From Arenicola marina (lineage: Eukaryota; Annelida; Polychaeta; Arenicolidae): DNA of 64,000 bases. How positions within the stretch are numbered: position 1 is the first letter of the stretch; each line of letters begins with the position of its first letter. The DNA is taken from assembly GCA_964019135.1 (NCBI GenBank), contig OZ025253.1, forward strand, positions 7,693,059 through 7,757,058, given 5' to 3'. Positions 32,829 to 44,966 of the stretch are shown here, one piece after another. The notes beneath the pieces were generated by a model that saw only the letters and a program-made list of their open reading frames with translations, was not told the DNA's origin and did no database searches. Both the position numbers and the translations under genes were made by a program.

Positions 32829-33290
32829 TCAACTAGCCTTACGAGCGTTGCGCTTTCTCTTTCTTCCATCCTGCGTTTTAGCTATGTGAAACTCGCGTAG
32901 AGCATCGTCCGATAGCATTGATCCTGTAACCCACTCTGACTCCTTTTGTCCTTCCCATCTTACTGAGTACCATCGAACTCTATTGTACCATTTACATTTG
33001 TGGATATTCTTTAGTACCCTAGAAGCAGTAGGAGGATCTGTCTGGTCATTATTCGGCCTTGTGTCTGGCGGAATTGCCTCTTGCGTCGGGTCAGTTTGAG
33101 TAGTTTGAATCGGTGTCTCTGGTTCAGTCAAATCGATCTCATTGTCAAGCGTTTGCTCAGCCTGAAGAGGGGGCCTAATGTCACGCACAGTGTCTGGTGT
33201 AAACTTTGTAAGGCGCTTGGCATTAATGCGTGATCGGCATTGCTTATGCGTCGTGCAGTCTCTGAGCAAATATGTGTTGTATTCTGCGTC
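32829..33290 (-). other. Gypsy: chromodomain-like integrase tail
   Basis: The basic end of the polyprotein contains WYNRVRWYSVRWEG, reminiscent of a degenerate chromodomain, in the place where chromoviral and related integrases carry one. It is part of the fossil element. Confidence 0.55.
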
Positions 33291-33446
33291 TACGTCACAT
33301 ATATAGTAAGGTCCAACATGTTTCGGTTGCAGTTTGGGTTTAGACCTCTCTGTTTGCGTACATTGTTAACACTGATATGATCACCTAGGCAAAATTGTGG
33401 TTGTGCAGCTTTTCGATCATGGTATTGTTTGTTTCGTGCCTGGGTT

Positions 33447-33633
33447 AGGTGATCTTGTGCAATTCAAGCTTCTCCTCTTACGCCACAGGGTTACCATGCT
33501 CACAGCAGATTATCACCAGCAGTGTGTTACATTACACACTGATTATACTATAATCATAACCAAATCATCTCATCACCTTCAAATGTGAATGACTCTCCTC
33601 GTCACAATCAGCTCACATATTATATATCAAGCT
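33447..33633. repeat. About 187-bp direct repeat inside Gypsy, copy 2
   Basis: This is the partner of 32397-32583, almost identical over its whole length. Confidence 0.9.
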
Positions 33634-33639
33634 GAATGT

Positions 33640-36600
33640 TTTCTTTTGCAATTGCTCGGGTAATGGAAAATTGTTCTGTGATATCTTGTAGTCGGTCAAA
33701 CACAGATTGTTGGAGGAATGGAGCTGGAATCAGGTTTGTATCAAGCGGTAGCCTCATCTCTTCTCCTAACAATATCTTGTAGGGACTGAAGAGAGTTGAG
33801 TTCACAGATGGTGTGGCTCGCATTGCTGCCATGACAGACGGCAGAATATCAGGCCAGTTGTTTTGATTCTTGTTGATGTACATGCGGAGTGTTTGAGCAA
33901 GGACAGCCATCCGTCGCTCTGCAGTGGCATTCGTCTCTGGATGCCAGCCAGAAGTCTTGTACTTCTTTATTTCGAAGAGCTTACATAGCTCCGTCACAAT
34001 TGAGGCGAGAAAATTTGTACCCCGGTCGCTAAGCAAAGCGTAGGGTGCTCCCCATCTGCAGATGATCTCATTGTATAAGACCTTTGCAATCTCAGCTCCA
34101 GTGAGTGATTTGATTGGGAAGGCTTCTGGCCATTTAGAGAAGGCGTCCACTACCAGGAGAACGTACTTGTAGCCGTTAACCTCTTTCAAGGGCCCGAACA
34201 GATCGATATGGATTCGACTGAAAATGCCATTTGCTGTCAAAGGCTTTAATGGCACCTTCTTTTTGTGAATACTACGTTTGTTCAATTGGCACTGTGTGCA
34301 CGATTTCACATATTGCTTTATTTGGTTGTACATGTTCGTCCAGTAGTACTTGAGTCGAATCAAATGATAAGTCCTGTCAAAGCCTTGATGACCGGCCATT
34401 AGGCTGTCATGATATGAGAGCAGAATGTCTGCTTTCAAGGTCTGTGGAACAACTAGCTGCTTGACAAGTCGTGCCACCTTGGTTCCTTTACCCCTGGGGT
34501 AATAAAAGTGGTACAACAACCCATCATCGTCATCTAGGATATATTCATGACTCTCTGCATTGAATCGTGCTTGTTGATCTGATGTCAGATCTGATGGAAG
34601 AGTCGAGGTGGAAAGATAATTAATAATCTTGGCCAGCTCTGTGTCACGCGGCTGTTGTGCACTTACTGAAGATTCGTCATTATCAGTAACAGAGCAAATA
34701 TGTCGAAGAGCGTTGAGTTGAATGTAACGTTGTTCATTTGTCAGCGGCGTTGGTGACTCAACTAATGATTTCACCTCAGAATCAGGGAACACACCTTGGA
34801 TCCAAGTAGACGGATTGCTCGTTGTGGGGTCGTATTCTCTACGATTTAGGCTATCAGCGTTTGCATTGCTCTTTCCCTTTCTATACTGGATGTCATACCG
34901 ATATTGTTGCAGGAACAACGACCATCTGCATAGTCTGCCAGTGGTAATCTTACAGTCTTTGATATACTGCAGAGCTGAGTGATCGGTTATGACAGTGAAA
35001 GGTCGATCCGCCAGGTACACATGATACTGGCGTATGCCTGCAAACAGCTAGGCCCTCGAGCTCAGATATACCCCAATTGCGTTCTGAGTCACGAAGCGCT
35101 CGACCGCCATACTCAACGATTACTTCTCGACCATTATCATCACGTTGTGCCAGGATGTAAGACACGGAACAGCCACTTGCGTCGGTGATAAGGATAAAGT
35201 CTTTGTCAAAGTCGGGGTAAGTTTGAATAGGTGTTGTGGTCAATGCTTGTTTCAGTGTGTCAAAGGCTTGTTGACAATGTGTATCCCAAACAAACTTGGC
35301 GTCCTTCTTGAGTAGGTTATTAAGCGGAGACGCAGTTTGTGCGAAACCCTTGATAAATTTGCGATAGTACTGCGCCAAACCTAAGAAGGTACGAATTTGC
35401 GAAACGTTGATTGGGATCGGAAAGGTGGTGACAGCCTTTGTCTTTTCTGGATTGACAGCTATACCGTCTTTAGACACAATATGTCCCAGAAATGTTACCT
35501 TTTTATGTCCAAAGGAGCATTTTTCAGGGCGTAGGCGCAGGTTGGCCTGTCGTAGGGTTGTGAAAATGGAGCGTAAATGTTCCAGGTGAGATTCGAAGTT
35601 AGCCGAGTAGACCAACACGTCGTCGGCGTAAACCAACGGATAGATATACAAGAAATCCCGTAGAACTTGGGACATGACAAGGTTAAACGAAGCCGGGCTA
35701 TTTGACAATCCATAGGGTAATCGTTTGAACTGATAGACACCCTGACGTGTAATAAACCCTGTCTTGTGCTTAGTGACTGGATCTAACTCGATCTGAAGGA
35801 AAGCCTGGGCCAAATCCAGAGTGGAGAATACTGAAGCTTTGGCTTCTCCGAGGGCGTCAACCACATCGCCATTGCGTGGAAGTGGAAAATACACTGGCCT
35901 GACAACCTTATTGAGAGCCCTATAGTCTATCACCAGTCTCCACGTTCCATTGGCCTTCTTCACCAGGACGACTGGAGAGAGCCAATCACTAGTAGAACGC
36001 TCGATAATGCCACTTTCTAGCAGTTTGGCCACTTGTCGCTCTAACTCTTGTTTTTGTGCAGGTGACGTTCGGTAAAACCGAGATTTCACAGGTAGGTTAT
36101 CGCCTGTATCAATCGTGTGCTTGTAACCCTTGAAGCAACCTAGCTCCTCTGTGTCTTTAGCGAATGCCTCCCTATTCCGTCCAATGAGCTCTAACATGTC
36201 GTCATGTTGTGCAGGCGTCAATTCACAACTCAGCTGTACGTTTAAGTCTTTCGCTATGTTAATGTAGTACTCTCTATCCTCGTTGTTAGTAGCCTTGAGA
36301 CTATTTACTTGTACAGCGATTTTGGTCTCAAGCTCCTGTACAGTCTGTAGATGCTTTCTGACGTAGGTAATGGACGTGGGTTCCATTTTATCTATCGCAC
36401 ACCATGGACGATTAGGAACAAATTCTGGTGCGTTGGGGCTCAATTGAGTATCCGAGGGCTCCAGATTGTTTTTTATCTCGTCTGGTGTGTCAGATACATG
36501 AACGACAGTCACGTCATCACTCATGGGAGAGAAAGTGCCTACGACTGTATGTTTACGAATTAAGGCATCAGTCTGATAAGGGTTTAAGAGTCTGTAACAG

Positions 36601-37190
36601 CATTTGTCGCCGTCTGGCGCGACTGCACATCGCGGTCCTGTCACACGACTCTCTCTCTGAAGAGAACCGCTGGGTTCGATCACCCCATCGATCAAACGGT
36701 CGTCTTTGGTACGTTTCGACACTCTTACAGGGACAAGTAGTTCTGAACACCCTGGTATTACAACATCTTCAGTGACTCGAACAAAACATACATGGTTCTG
36801 TGCATTACTAGATGTTAGCTGAACAGAGATCGTACCATTTTGTAGAGTTACAGTGTTACTTGGAAAGTCCCATTGTGCGTTTTGATAACTAAGAAAGTCC
36901 TCACCAAGAATGAACTCTGGGAATGTTTCCATCGGCAGGACGAGGCATGTCTGCCAAAGGGTGAGACCTTCTACAACAACTGGGAGTGCAACTTCCCCAA
37001 GCACGTGGATCTTGTGCCCTCCTACACCTTCAACAGACTTGATGTTACACTCTTTAAGCTGATATTTACGATTGCAGTGCAATCGGTTGTACATGACTTG
37101 AGAAATACAGCTTACACTTGCACCAGTATCTAACATCGCCAACACACTTTTGCCATTGACACTGACGCGCATCAAGTTACATTTGGTCAA
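33640..37190 (-). other. Gypsy: pol region (protease, RT, RNase H, integrase)
   Basis: Domains in reading order are protease at about 37.1 kb (LDTGASVSCIS), RT at about 35.4-36.1 kb (LPYGLSNSPASF, VYADDVLVY), RNase H at about 35.0-35.2 kb (ITDASG), integrase zinc site at about 34.3-34.4 kb (H-H-CTQC) and catalytic core at about 33.7-34.2 kb (HIDLFGP, LSDRGTNF, WHPETN). It acted in reverse transcription and integration of the element. It is a fossil, described here only by its parts. Confidence 0.93.
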
Positions 37191-37391
37191 TTCATTGCCA
37201 CCATGGCCACCTATTGATGGTATAACCGTAGGTTTGTCAGTCTGCGGCCTGTCCTCGGGTGGAGAGACAGGCAGATACCCCTATTCATTCGAACTAAGGT
37301 GGGAAGGAGCGGCAGAAGAGTGTGGAACCTGCTTACTACGACAGACAGAAGCAAAATGGTTATGCCTGGTGCATTTAAAGCACGTTTTGCC

Positions 37392-38270
37392 TCAAGCCGG
37401 ACATTTGCCAATCTCGTGTGTCTTACCACATTTGCCGCATGGACGATCAGATACTTCCCGGCTAGTCTTGGTGTAGCCTTTCTTGGGTGGAGCATATGGA
37501 TGGTATCTCTTCTGTGGGCGCTGCTGAGACTCCAATGCAGAGACCTTGGCTTGCAGCGCGCTGATCAATGCTGACTGATCGCGGGTGTCACGAGCCTGTC
37601 CCACAGTGACTGACGTGCGGACACTCTCGACCAGTAGGGCTACTCGCCGAAGTTCCGCTAGTGTCACCGGTTCTTGCAGGAGCACCTGTTGTTTAATGTC
37701 TGGCAGCAGACCTTGCAGGGCGTATTCCATCTGCTGATCCTCAGCTTTCCCCAGCTCACGGCACATGGAGGAGATGTGGGTGAGGAAGTCATCCACCGAT
37801 TCGCCGACGTGTTGTTGTCTGGCGCGAAGTTTGTCTAGGCGAAGAAACAGTTGCGCCTTGGTAAGCTTAAATGCGTTCAAAAAGCTTTCCTTTACCTGTA
37901 CCCACGGCAAATCCTCGTCCAGGCCTGCATGCCATTCGAGGGCGGCGCCAGTCAAGAAAAGGGGAAATGTCAGCGCTCTCATTTCGCACTCCCAACCTTT
38001 CATTCTTGACATCCGTTCGAAGGACTTAATCCACAACGTCGCGTTGCAGCCCTCCATGTTGCCTTTAAATTTAGTGACGCTATTGTCGATCGCGGCGCCG
38101 GACAGTTGCGATTGACGGATAACTTTGCTAAGTTCGTTAAGCGTGACAACCACATGTGTATCGCTGACCGCGTGCGATTGTTGTTTGTTGACATCCGCCA
38201 TGTTGTTGTCGGTTCCATATAAGGAATCGGAGGCCGCTGATTGGTCCATTCGGACTTCAGCGGTTGGCAC
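37392..38270 (-). other. Gypsy: gag region
   Basis: About 290 residues with a retrotransposon gag domain (WIKSFERMSRMKGWECEM, LEWHAGL, SVDDFLTHISSMCRELG) and one CX2CX3HX4C zinc knuckle near the end (CGKCGKTHEIGKC). This is a structural protein of the fossil element. The 5' LTR and a TGGTGAAGAATCCG primer-binding-like site lie upstream at about 38470-38480. Confidence 0.9.
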
Positions 38271-38483
38271 CGAGCCGCTGAGCCTCAGGCGCTACGGGCG
38301 CAGGACGGTCAGTGGCGGACCGGGTTTGCATCGATTGCTGTCTGCTAGCTAGGCTAGTTCTGCTGTTTTAGAAATTTTGAGTCCAAGAGAGCCTTTTCGG
38401 TCGCCAAGTAGATTCCAAAGAGTCTTTTCTTTTGGTAGGTAGAGCTAATATCCTTTAGCATGAGACGGATTCTTCACCAATAT

Positions 38484-38927
38484 TGTCACACGGTCCTATC
38501 GGTGTTTGCGATATAGTAACCGTGGACAGTGGGGAATGGTTTACCGGGTGTGATGCTGGGATGTCGCTGTTATCACGAGATCATTGAAACAGAAGACGAT
38601 GTATCCACTTTATATTTCTTTATTAATTCCAAGATGCGTCCAGCCAGGTCTGGATCCCGAGGCTAACTGCCTCCTGAGTCTGTATGAATTTAAAAACCGC
38701 TGTGGCCCTGGACAGCCGGGAGACACAGTAGCCAATCGCGGCACACAGATATAACCTCTGCATTTGTTTGGGGCTTTAACTTTTGGAAGAGCAAGTAGCT
38801 TTGCAGGGATTTAAATGTTGCCTTGCTCTAAGGGACTATCTCAGATATACAGGTTCAAATTCATGTGAGAGAGACCATCACAAGATTTTAGCTATAACAA
38901 CAAAATACCAAAGTTATCTCTGTTATA
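38484..38927 (-). repeat. Gypsy 5' LTR
   Basis: The partner of 31022-31448. It carries 17 extra bases (ATCTCAGATATACAGGT) at about 38838-38854. Everything else is nearly identical. Confidence 0.93.
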
Positions 38928-38974
38928 ATATGATATGACGTTATGATACGTTGCAGTTGATTCTGTCCGTAACA

Positions 38975-41590
38975 TCCCGGCCCCTAAGGCACATCTCCAA
39001 AATGGCATTACAACAATACATATAGGACAGAATTATACATTTCCAATAACGACTTGAACAGATTCATACAAATGTCTTTCAGCAATAGCAAGGAAAGTCA
39101 ATTCAACGAGGTTGTTGTTGCAGTTGTCGCTTCCAGGAGGCAAACCTTGTCGGTAGGCCTGTCGTAGAGTCCCGTGTGAGTCTTCACTTGGACCGATCTC
39201 ACATGGACGTCTCTGCCAGGGTAGACAGCGACGATTAGCCCAAGCGGCCACTGGAACCGCGGTGTGTTCTCTTACTTGACGAGAACGAGGTCGCCACAAC
39301 GCAAGTTACGTTGTGGCTTTAGCCACTTCTGGCGTTCTTGCAGTGAAGGCAGATATTCTTTCAGCCAACGTTGCCAGAAGATGTCAGCCAAATGCTGTAT
39401 CTGGCGCCATCTTCTACGGTAGAGGTCTTGTTTGACGAAGTTCCCAGGCGGTAATGTAGGACCCGAGCGTAGGAGTAGCAGATGATTTGGTGTGAGTGGT
39501 GACAAATCACGTGAGTCCGACAACTTCGTGATTGGACGGCTATTGACGATGCCTTCAACGACACACCACAGGGTGACCAGCCCTTCGTCGTCCAGCACCT
39601 GGTGGTTAAGCAAGCTGCTGAGAACGGAGCGCACCGTTCGTATCTGGCGTTCCCAGACACCGCCCATGTGCGACGCTCCTGGCGGATTGAATATCCATTG
39701 GACTTCCCGCTGTCGTAGATAGCTGTCAATCACTGTCTGGTTCCATTCCTTTATGGCTTTACGCAACTCGCGCTGCCCACCAACGAGGTTGGTGCCATTG
39801 TCAGAGCGTATTTCTGTAGGTTGGCCACGATGAAGGATGAAACGCTGGAGCGCGTTGATGAACGAGTCTGTCTCCATGGTATGACAGACTTCGAGATGGA
39901 TCGCTCGCGTTGCGAGGCAGGTGAAGAGGCATTCGTATCTCTTCAGCTGACTTCTGGCCCGCTTGACCATGAACGGTCCGAAGAAATCCACCCCCACCAT
40001 GGAGAATGGTGGTAAGCCAGTTGTCACCCGGTCCTCGGGTACGTCGGCCATACACTGATTCTGGAGGGGCTTTCCTCTTGCGACATGAAATACACTTGTA
40101 GATGACACGTTTTACAGCAGATCGACATTTGACGATCCAAAATCGCTGCCGAAGCTCAGCGAGGACGTGTTCAACTCCACGATGTCCGGTGATGTCATGA
40201 TAGTGCCTTATAATCAGGTCGACTATCGGATGGCGATATGGCAAGATCCAAGAATGTCTCACCTCGTCAGCGAGAGTAGCGTTCTCCAGCCGCCCGCCAA
40301 CACACAGTAGTCCTTCGACGGAAGTAATCGGTGTCAATCGACGAAAACAATTAGTCTTGAGCTGTGCGTCATTAATACTTGTCATTTGAACGTACTTTAC
40401 AATCTCCCGTTCCGCTGATTTCAGCTCCGACACCTTGAGTGATCCACTCGAAACAAGGTCTCTATCACCTCTTGTGGCTTTGCATCCAAGAAGCGCTTTA
40501 CCACGCAGAATCCAGGCGATAGACTTCTTGAGCTCATACCAGTCAGAATGCCTCTTGAAGATTTCATCAATGACGTCTGGCTTTGCGTCAGTTTGTATGC
40601 CATACACTTGTAGCTCTCCTTTGACCTCAGCATCACAAGAGAGTGTGCGATTTCCGAAGTCAGGTTGGGCGGGCCAGGTAGATTCATCCTGCCACAGGAA
40701 ACCCGGTCCACGTAGCCATCTGTCACTGTTGATCAGTTCTTGCGCTGCAAGGCCTCGCGAGACGTCATCTGCAGGATTCAATCCAGGTTTCACGTACCTC
40801 CATTGCGCAGGGGTTGAGTGGTCCAATATTCGAGAGATGCGATTGGCCACAAAGGTGTGGAAGCGTTTGTCTTCATTTCGAAGGTACTGGAGAACAATCA
40901 TGCTATCACACCAGTACATGGTCTGCAAATGTGGGTACTGCAAATGTTCTCGCATCAACTCATCCAGCTTGACTGACACGATGGCGGCCATCAGTTCTAG
41001 GCGTGGAATCGTGGTTGTCTTCATTGGTGCCAGTTTTGCTTTGGCCATCAGTTGAGAACAATGTATCTCTCCCTTGTTATCAACGATTCGCAGGTAAGTA
41101 ATAGATCCATATCCCTTCTCCGAAGCGTCCGAGAAGTGATGTAACTGGACTGAAGTTATGGTTCCGAAGCCAGGTGGTTTGACGCAGCGTGGTATGGTCA
41201 AGTCGCGTAGCAGTGGCAGATCTGCTAACCACCGGCCCCATTGCTAAGCTAACCCAAAGGGGTCGTAGACGGAGCTCACGATACTCAATAGACCACGTCA
41301 GGTAAGAGGCTTCTCTTTGACATGGACGTCAAAACCCAATGTGTCATCTTCTACACGCCACAACACTCCCAGAGCTCTCTCTGCAGGCAAAAGCTCCCGA
41401 TCCAGATCGAGTGACTTGACTTCTTTCGCCCGCTCAGACTCTGGTACAGTGCGAAGTACTTCACGCGAGTTGCTGACCCACTTAGTAAGGCGGAATCCAC
41501 CCTTAGCCAGTAACTCACGCAACTGTTGCACGAGGTGCACGCCATGCAGCACATCCGGAAGGGCCTTGAGGCAATCATCCACGTAGAAAC
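38975..41590 (-). other. BEL: RT end, RNase H and integrase region
   Basis: RNase H lies near 41.1 kb (HHFSDASEKGYG), the H2C2 zinc site near 40.1-40.2 kb (GHRGVEHVL, CISCRKRK), the DDE core at about 39.5-40.0 kb (VDFFGPF, RSDNGTNLVG, NPPGASHMGGVWER) and a DUF5641-like end near 39.3 kb. This fixes the family as BEL/Pao. Fossil. Confidence 0.93.
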
Positions 41591-41599
41591 TTTTGTCGA

Positions 41600-44153
41600 C
41601 AGTGGCTACAGTGTCAGCACTCTAGTCTGAGGCATAGTCAGATGCCGTACGCTTCAGCGCGTAGTTGGCGCAGTTGGGGCTCGAAACCCCGCCGAACAGA
41701 TGCGCAGTCATCCTATAAACCGTTGCTGGTCTTGACGGGTTGTCATCTGTCCACCACAGAAAGCGAAGAACATCTCGGTCGGGCGTGTTCACTAACACTT
41801 GGTGAAACATGCCTTCGATATCAGCCATGAGAGCTATGGGTTCTTCTCTGAAACGCAGCAGAACGCCGACGAGCTTGTTTGCGAGATCTGGTCCCTGGTG
41901 TACCATGTCATTGAGTGAAGTACCACAATACTTAGCGGCGCAATCAAACACTAATCGTACCTTGTCTGGTTTCCTGGGGTGCAAGACTGGGTGATGAGGT
42001 AAATACCAGACGCAGCCATCAGAACGGTCAAGTTGCTCATATGGCACTACCTCGGCGTACCCCTTGTTTTTGAGTTCGTTGATGCCTGCAACATATTTGT
42101 CGCTCAGTGCATCATCTTTCGAAAGCCTCCTTCCCAGGAGATGTAGACGATGCTCGGTCATTGCTCTGTTGTCCGGAAGTGTTGGTGGTCTGTGCTTGAA
42201 GGGTATGTCCATGCTGTAATGATCCTTGTCCCTAAACAAGGACTCCCACACAGAGATCACTTTCCTGTCACTCACAGACATTCCTATGTCCTCTCCACCA
42301 ACGTCATCTACTTTCCAGAACTTCTCAACTTGGCGCTGCAGTTGAGCATCAGTATCGATGAAGCAGGACGTCACGTTGTCGGAAGTACTTGTGTCGACGG
42401 GTCCATTAATTGTCCATCCTAGTACAGTTCTTGTCGCATATGGTGTACCTGCATCTCCGACACGAACATCTCTAGGTGCCAAAGCAAACGGTACATCTTG
42501 TCCAATGAGCAGATGTACTTCATTGGTGTCAATATCTGGCAATCGATTACCTTGTAAGTGAGGCCACTGCTGAAGTTCTTCCGGTGACACTCTACTGTCG
42601 GTACTGATGTTAAGTTTGGGCCTGGTGAATACGTGTGGCATCACAAGAAGACATTCATCTTCTAGGTCTGTGACTTCAAGACTAACTACAGAGGTGTCAG
42701 TCAGAACTTCACGTTTGTCAAGTGTTGTCAGTTTCATAGCGTATTGCTTTCCAGGTGCTCCAAGTAATTTACTCAGCTGCTCCGAGCAGAACGTCTGTGT
42801 TGATCCGGTGTCCAGCAGTGCATATGTTTTCACAAATGTAGAAGCAGCACCCGCTCTTCTTACTTTCACCGGGACGATGGGGAGTGCCACTTTGCTAAAC
42901 CCGGCCCCAGCGAGACTACATGTCGCTTTGTCAGGGGTACTCGACGCAGGTGACGGTCTGATAGGATGAGGTGTCGCAGCATTTGTGACGTGGCGTGGAT
43001 CTCCAGGACGCGGTAGATGCAAGAATTTTGTGTGCTTCAGACCACATCCAGGTACAGTACACACTGTGTTACGTTGACAATCCTTGGCTCCATGGCCTGG
43101 TAGCAAGCAATTGACACACAGACGTCGTCTCTGCGCAAAGTCCAGCCTCTCATTGGGTCGCAATGCTTTAAACTTGTCACAGCCAAACAACGAGTGTCTT
43201 TGATCACAGCAGAGACACGGCTCTGCAAACTTAGGTGTCACAGGAGTGCTCGTTACCCTGCTTCCGGTTTGCAATTGGCTAGTGACTGGAGAAGCTGGCT
43301 GATCCACCTGAGTGTTGTAGTTTACGCCTTGTTTGTCCTTCTTCTTGTCCTTGACTTTGCTGTCCTTACATTCATTGGTCACCAACTCGCCAAACACTGG
43401 GTCGTTGGCTTGCTCAGCTGACATAGTCACATACTTAACTATGTCGTCTATGTTTGGAGATCTGTCTTCCGTTGTCCTTATCCAGTAAGTTTTCTTTAGC
43501 CACCCTCTGCGTAGATCCAGAGGCAGTTTGCCGACAATCTGGCACAAACTTTGGCGGCTGTTCAATTCGCTCAGTTTGCCCATGGTATGTAGTGTCTCCC
43601 TGCAGCTTCTCAGATCATCTGACAGTTCCAGCAAGGCCTTGTTGTCATGAACATCAGGACGACAGAGAATCCTGTTTATCCAGGCCTCGGTAATGTGATA
43701 TTCATTGCCGAAACGCTCCTTCAGCAGCTTTCTTGCCAGAATGTATCCGTCTGTGGGATCTTTCACTGTACAACATTGAAGCAGTTTCTTGGCTGGCCCA
43801 GAACAATACTGCAAAAGTCTAGCAAGCTTAGCCCCATCACCTATGGATTCCTTGTCCACGTTGTTTTCAAAACTTCTAATAAAAGTCCAATATCTGATAG
43901 GGTCACCATCAAATGTCATGAGTTCAGCACGTGGTAACTGAATAGCTTCGACCAGGGATTGCTGCTGTTGCTGACTGTTATTTAACATCTGAACTAGAAT
44001 GTCACCCACATGAGTTTGTCCAATTCTGGTGTCATTTTCCGCAAGAGGTATGGTTGATGGTCTGACTGGCCATTGAAGGTGTGGACATGTCATTCTGCCC
44101 ATCAGGAACAAGAAGAGGGTGTGTTTCTTGACATGTTGCAACAGGTTGGGCAT
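41600..44153 (-). other. BEL: gag end, knuckles, protease and RT start
   Basis: The DUF1759-type gag core lies at about 43.6-44.0 kb (DGDPIRYWTFIRSFENNV). Cys/His knuckles lie near 43.0-43.2 kb (CVNCLLPGHGAKDC), the DUF1758-type protease near 42.8 kb (ALLDTGSTQTFCSEQ) and the RT start near 41.7-42.1 kb. Fossil element; only parts are described. Confidence 0.93.
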
Positions 44154-44925
44154 TAGCTGCTAATGGAGTAGAATGAAACTCAGGCGAGCGGGTGGCAAAC
44201 CTAACGTCAGAACGCCTGACAGTGACTCCTTCAGCTTCCGCAAAAGTTTTCTCCATAGCTTCAGCCTTGGCAATCTTAACTCTCAGCTCAACAGCCTTAC
44301 GACGTTGCTTCAGTAAAAGCTCCTGCTCTTCTAATGCCTGGCAATCCGCTAAAGTGCTAACTTCAGCTTGTAAGGCAGCTCTCTCTGCGGCTGCTTTAAT
44401 CCTAGCACTGGAGAGCGAGCTGACTCTTGACGAAGCAGAGCTGGATTTTGAAGACTTGGAGCTAGCCCTTGATGTCTTAGAGCTGGCTTGACTGACAGAG
44501 TCAGTGGCTTGAATGTCATCATCACGAGTTTGTAGGATTTCTTGCTTGATATCTTCCATCCAAATCTCACAAGATTCTTGTACTTGAGTAACATCATACA
44601 TTACTTGATTTAGGTAGGCTGTTGAATCTTTAAGCTCTTCATCCTCAGAGAGTAGTGCATGAAACTGTTCATGAGAATGAAGGAATGCCTTCAGAGCATC
44701 CTCTAGTTCCACAGATTTCCTCGCAACAGCAGCTACATTTCTCGGATTAGTCATTAATTTCTTGAGGTCATTGCCAATCCTTGTTACAGTGCCTTTACGG
44801 CGGCTCCGACGAGATTTCAGACGGGATAATTTGTCAGTGATTTCCTTTTGCACTGATAAGCTAAGTTCTTCAAGTTTCCTAATTTTACCACTGATATCAG
44901 CTATCAGACTGTCAGCCTCAGCCAT
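44032..44925 (-). other. BEL: N-terminal gag coiled coil
   Basis: A Lys/Glu-rich coiled-coil start (ISGKIRKLEELSLSVQKEIT) and a Ser-rich stretch, typical of BEL/Pao gag N-termini. It lies about 40 bp inside the 5' LTR. Fossil element. Confidence 0.85.
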
Positions 44926-44966
44926 TGTGAAACAATGTCATAACAATCCGTTCGTAATAGAACTAA

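Larger units (their letters stand above)
31022..38927 (-). mobile_element. Ty3/Gypsy LTR retroelement inside the BEL LTR (fossil)
   Basis: A 7.9-kb element with a 4-bp target duplication ATAT at 31018-31021 and 38928-38931. The undisturbed target is visible in the BEL right LTR near 46250. It reads on the minus strand: gag with one CX2CX3HX4C knuckle, aspartic protease (LDTGAS), reverse transcriptase (VYADDV), RNase H, HHCC integrase with DDE core, and a chromodomain-like tail. LTRs (427 and 444 bp) differ by one 17-bp indel and few substitutions, so insertion is recent. It looks nearly whole but broken, with roughly two or three breaks. Confidence 0.95.
27758..38974 (-). repeat. BEL left LTR (3' LTR), split by two insertions
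   Basis: The LTR occurs in three pieces: about 27758-28199, 30609-31021 and 38928-38974. The gaps hold the 2.4-kb TIR element and the whole Gypsy element. Both gaps can be checked against the right LTR, which is uninterrupted at these two sites. Confidence 0.9.
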